From: Thermococcus sp.
GTDB taxonomy: Archaea; Methanobacteriota_B; Thermococci; Thermococcales; Thermococcaceae
Assembly: GCA_027035445.1 (NCBI GenBank)
Contig: JALVUT010000296.1
Coordinates: 1 to 7,622 of the forward strand
DNA: 7,622 bases
Direction: 5' to 3'
Made by a program: the position numbers and the translations under genes. Below are positions 6,460-7,622 of the stretch, in pieces (position 1 is the stretch's first letter; each line of letters begins with the position of its first letter). The notes beneath the pieces are model-generated. The model had not been told where the DNA came from. It saw only the letters and a program-made list of their open reading frames with translations, and ran no database searches.

Positions 6460-7578
6460 ATGGCCATGAAAACACTAATCGATGTCTTCAGGGAAGTCCT
6501 GCTCGAAAGAGGAATAAAAAGCGTCGGGGCGCTTTCAAAGAGGTTTCGAAAGTCAAGGGATAGACTGCAGGAGATAGCCCTGGAGGTGTTCAATGGTAAG
6601 GGGGCCGTCTTTCACATCCCTGAAAAAACCTTTATTGCATGGGACTTAGAAGGAAACCGGGTTGAAGGATCACACTACGCGTACGCTCCATTATGTATGG
6701 CCGGCAAATTTGAAATGGTCTTAGGTCCGGAGGAACTCCACTCAAAGCTTCCAGAATGGCCCTACTTTATAATCGACCTGTACCATTGGGACAGGCACAG
6801 CCAGAGAGAGAAGGGCAGGCTCTGTCTACAGGTAAACCTGAGCTACTCTATTCTCAGGAGGTACTTCACGGGAAGGGAGCTGGCCGTTACATGGATCAAC
6901 GATGAGTTCAGAAGGATGTTCAACGGGCCACTGAATAGAATAACCCCTTATGGTGGTTCAACCGCCGAGTTCCTAGTGGAAAAAGGCATAACCGAAGTGG
7001 TTCTCCTGGACCCTTGGGCCGATGAAGTTCTGAGCGGTAAAGATTTTGATACCAAAGCGTTCATAATAGGGGGCATCGTTGACACCAGCGGGACTAAGAG
7101 GAAGACCACCCCCAAGATCGCCGAGGAGCTCGAAAAAGCCGGAATAAAAGTCCGCAGGAGGAAGATCGTTCTTAAGGGTGATGTTAGTGGAGTCCCGAAT
7201 AGGATAAACCGCATCCTTGGGATAATCCTTAAGATGATAGTGGAGGAGAAGGATATGGACGAGGCGGTCTATGAGATGCAGGAACCTCGTCACGCTCGCT
7301 GGCGCCTCAGGAAGGAGCTACCAAAGCATGCAATCCATTATAAGGTGGACGGAAGGCCCTACCGTGTCGTGGAGAGGGAACTCTTTGACTACTACTCAAG
7401 TTGGCTCAAGATCCGCCCGGAGGACTTCATGAAGGTTCTCCGCGAGCTAGATCTGATTGCGCTCGACGGAAGGCGGATACATCATCTCAACAAGATCTCC
7501 AACGTCAGGATCATCAACGGAAAGGCCTACAGGATCATACTCCTGAAGAAGGCCGCAATGCTGTGCTACAACTGCTGA
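6460..7578 (+). CDS. trm10: Archaeal Trm10-type tRNA (guanine/adenine-9-N1)-methyltransferase
   Basis: A 372-residue soluble protein of the SPOUT superfamily that uses S-adenosylmethionine to methylate N1 of the purine at position 9 of tRNA. The Thermococcus kodakarensis homologue (TK0422) is known to make both m1A9 and m1G9. The diagnostic segment is AFIIGGIVDTSG at 200-211, whose Asp208 matches the conserved Trm10 Asp; after it come a basic stretch and KGDVSGVPNRINRILGIIL, typical of the knotted cofactor site. The layout fits archaeal Trm10: a basic N-terminal domain (about 1-100), the SPOUT core (about 110-270), and a basic C-terminal domain (about 280-372). The protein ends in CYNC, a CxxC at the very tail. 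ATG 6460 and ATG 6466 (MKTL) are both possible starts; no ribosome binding site precedes either. The gene has its own promoter and no evident functional link to the operon before it. Confidence 0.9.
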   Translation: MAMKTLIDVFREVLLERGIKSVGALSKRFRKSRDRLQEIALEVFNGKGAVFHIPEKTFIAWDLEGNRVEGSHYAYAPLCMAGKFEMVLGPEELHSKLPEWPYFIIDLYHWDRHSQREKGRLCLQVNLSYSILRRYFTGRELAVTWINDEFRRMFNGPLNRITPYGGSTAEFLVEKGITEVVLLDPWADEVLSGKDFDTKAFIIGGIVDTSGTKRKTTPKIAEELEKAGIKVRRRKIVLKGDVSGVPNRINRILGIILKMIVEEKDMDEAVYEMQEPRHARWRLRKELPKHAIHYKVDGRPYRVVERELFDYYSSWLKIRPEDFMKVLRELDLIALDGRRIHHLNKISNVRIINGKAYRIILLKKAAMLCYNC

Positions 7579-7594
7579 AATTTAACGTCAACCG

Positions 7595-7607
7595 CAGAAC
7601 ATTTAAA
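7595..7607 (+). promoter_or_regulatory. Putative TATA promoter for a gene beyond the window
   Basis: CAGAACATTTAAA lies within the last 44 bases, after the trm10 stop. ATTTAAA (7601-7607) is a good archaeal TATA candidate, followed by CCCTC as in the trm10 promoter. The gene it would serve is outside the window, so the call rests on the motif alone. No T-run terminator for trm10 is visible before it. Confidence 0.4.
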
Positions 7608-7622
7608 CCCTCACCCATATTT

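Noticed and set aside
6354..6593. Minus-strand open frame of 79 codons covering the intergenic gap and the start of trm10
   Set aside because: It would run through the trm10 promoter and coding start, and its product has no recognisable features.
1..7622. CRISPR arrays, tRNA or rRNA genes, insertion sequences
   Set aside because: No regularly spaced repeats, cloverleaf-like segments, transposase-like proteins or terminal inverted repeats were seen by reading; the window is almost fully coding.

Overview
The window looks like a piece of a Thermococcales chromosome (Thermococcus or a close relative). The evidence is archaeal-type translation signals (GGAGGTGA-like ribosome binding sites), AT-rich TATA-type promoters followed by a leaderless gene, a T-run terminator, and a last gene that is an archaeal Trm10 tRNA methyltransferase. 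The species cannot be fixed from the sequence alone.

Positions 1-6357 hold one tightly packed plus-strand operon. It encodes a membrane-bound complex of the group 4 [NiFe]-hydrogenase / complex I superfamily. In order the genes are: a HyfC/HycD (NuoH-like) membrane anchor, cut at its 5' end by the window edge; a HyfE-like small membrane subunit; a HyfF/NuoN-like antiporter-type subunit; a catalytic-type large subunit; a NuoB/HycG-like small subunit with an extra N-terminal iron-sulfur segment; and a second, larger HyfB-like antiporter-type subunit. Four of the five junctions are ATGA overlaps and the fifth is a 4-base gap.

The main point is that the large subunit has the fold-level signature of a hydrogenase large subunit but none of the four cysteines that hold the Ni-Fe centre. 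Its only two cysteines lie elsewhere. The small subunit keeps its proximal [4Fe-4S] ligands, and both antiporter-like subunits keep the buried Glu and Lys residues associated with ion pumping. The complex therefore resembles the poorly understood 'energy-converting hydrogenase-related' (Ehr) complexes. It is probably an energy-converting redox pump that neither makes nor uses H2, with unknown electron donor and acceptor. The small subunit carries a half-ferredoxin with ligands for one [4Fe-4S] cluster, which may replace the separate HyfH/NuoI-type ferredoxin subunit; no such gene lies in the window.

Positions 6358-6459 are intergenic: a T-rich probable terminator, a short inverted repeat, and a BRE/TATA promoter placed so that transcription should start at or within a few bases of the next start codon.

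Positions 6460-7578 encode an archaeal Trm10-type SPOUT methyltransferase that modifies position 9 of tRNA, functionally unrelated to the operon. The final 44 bases contain a second TATA-like element, probably the promoter of a gene beyond the window.
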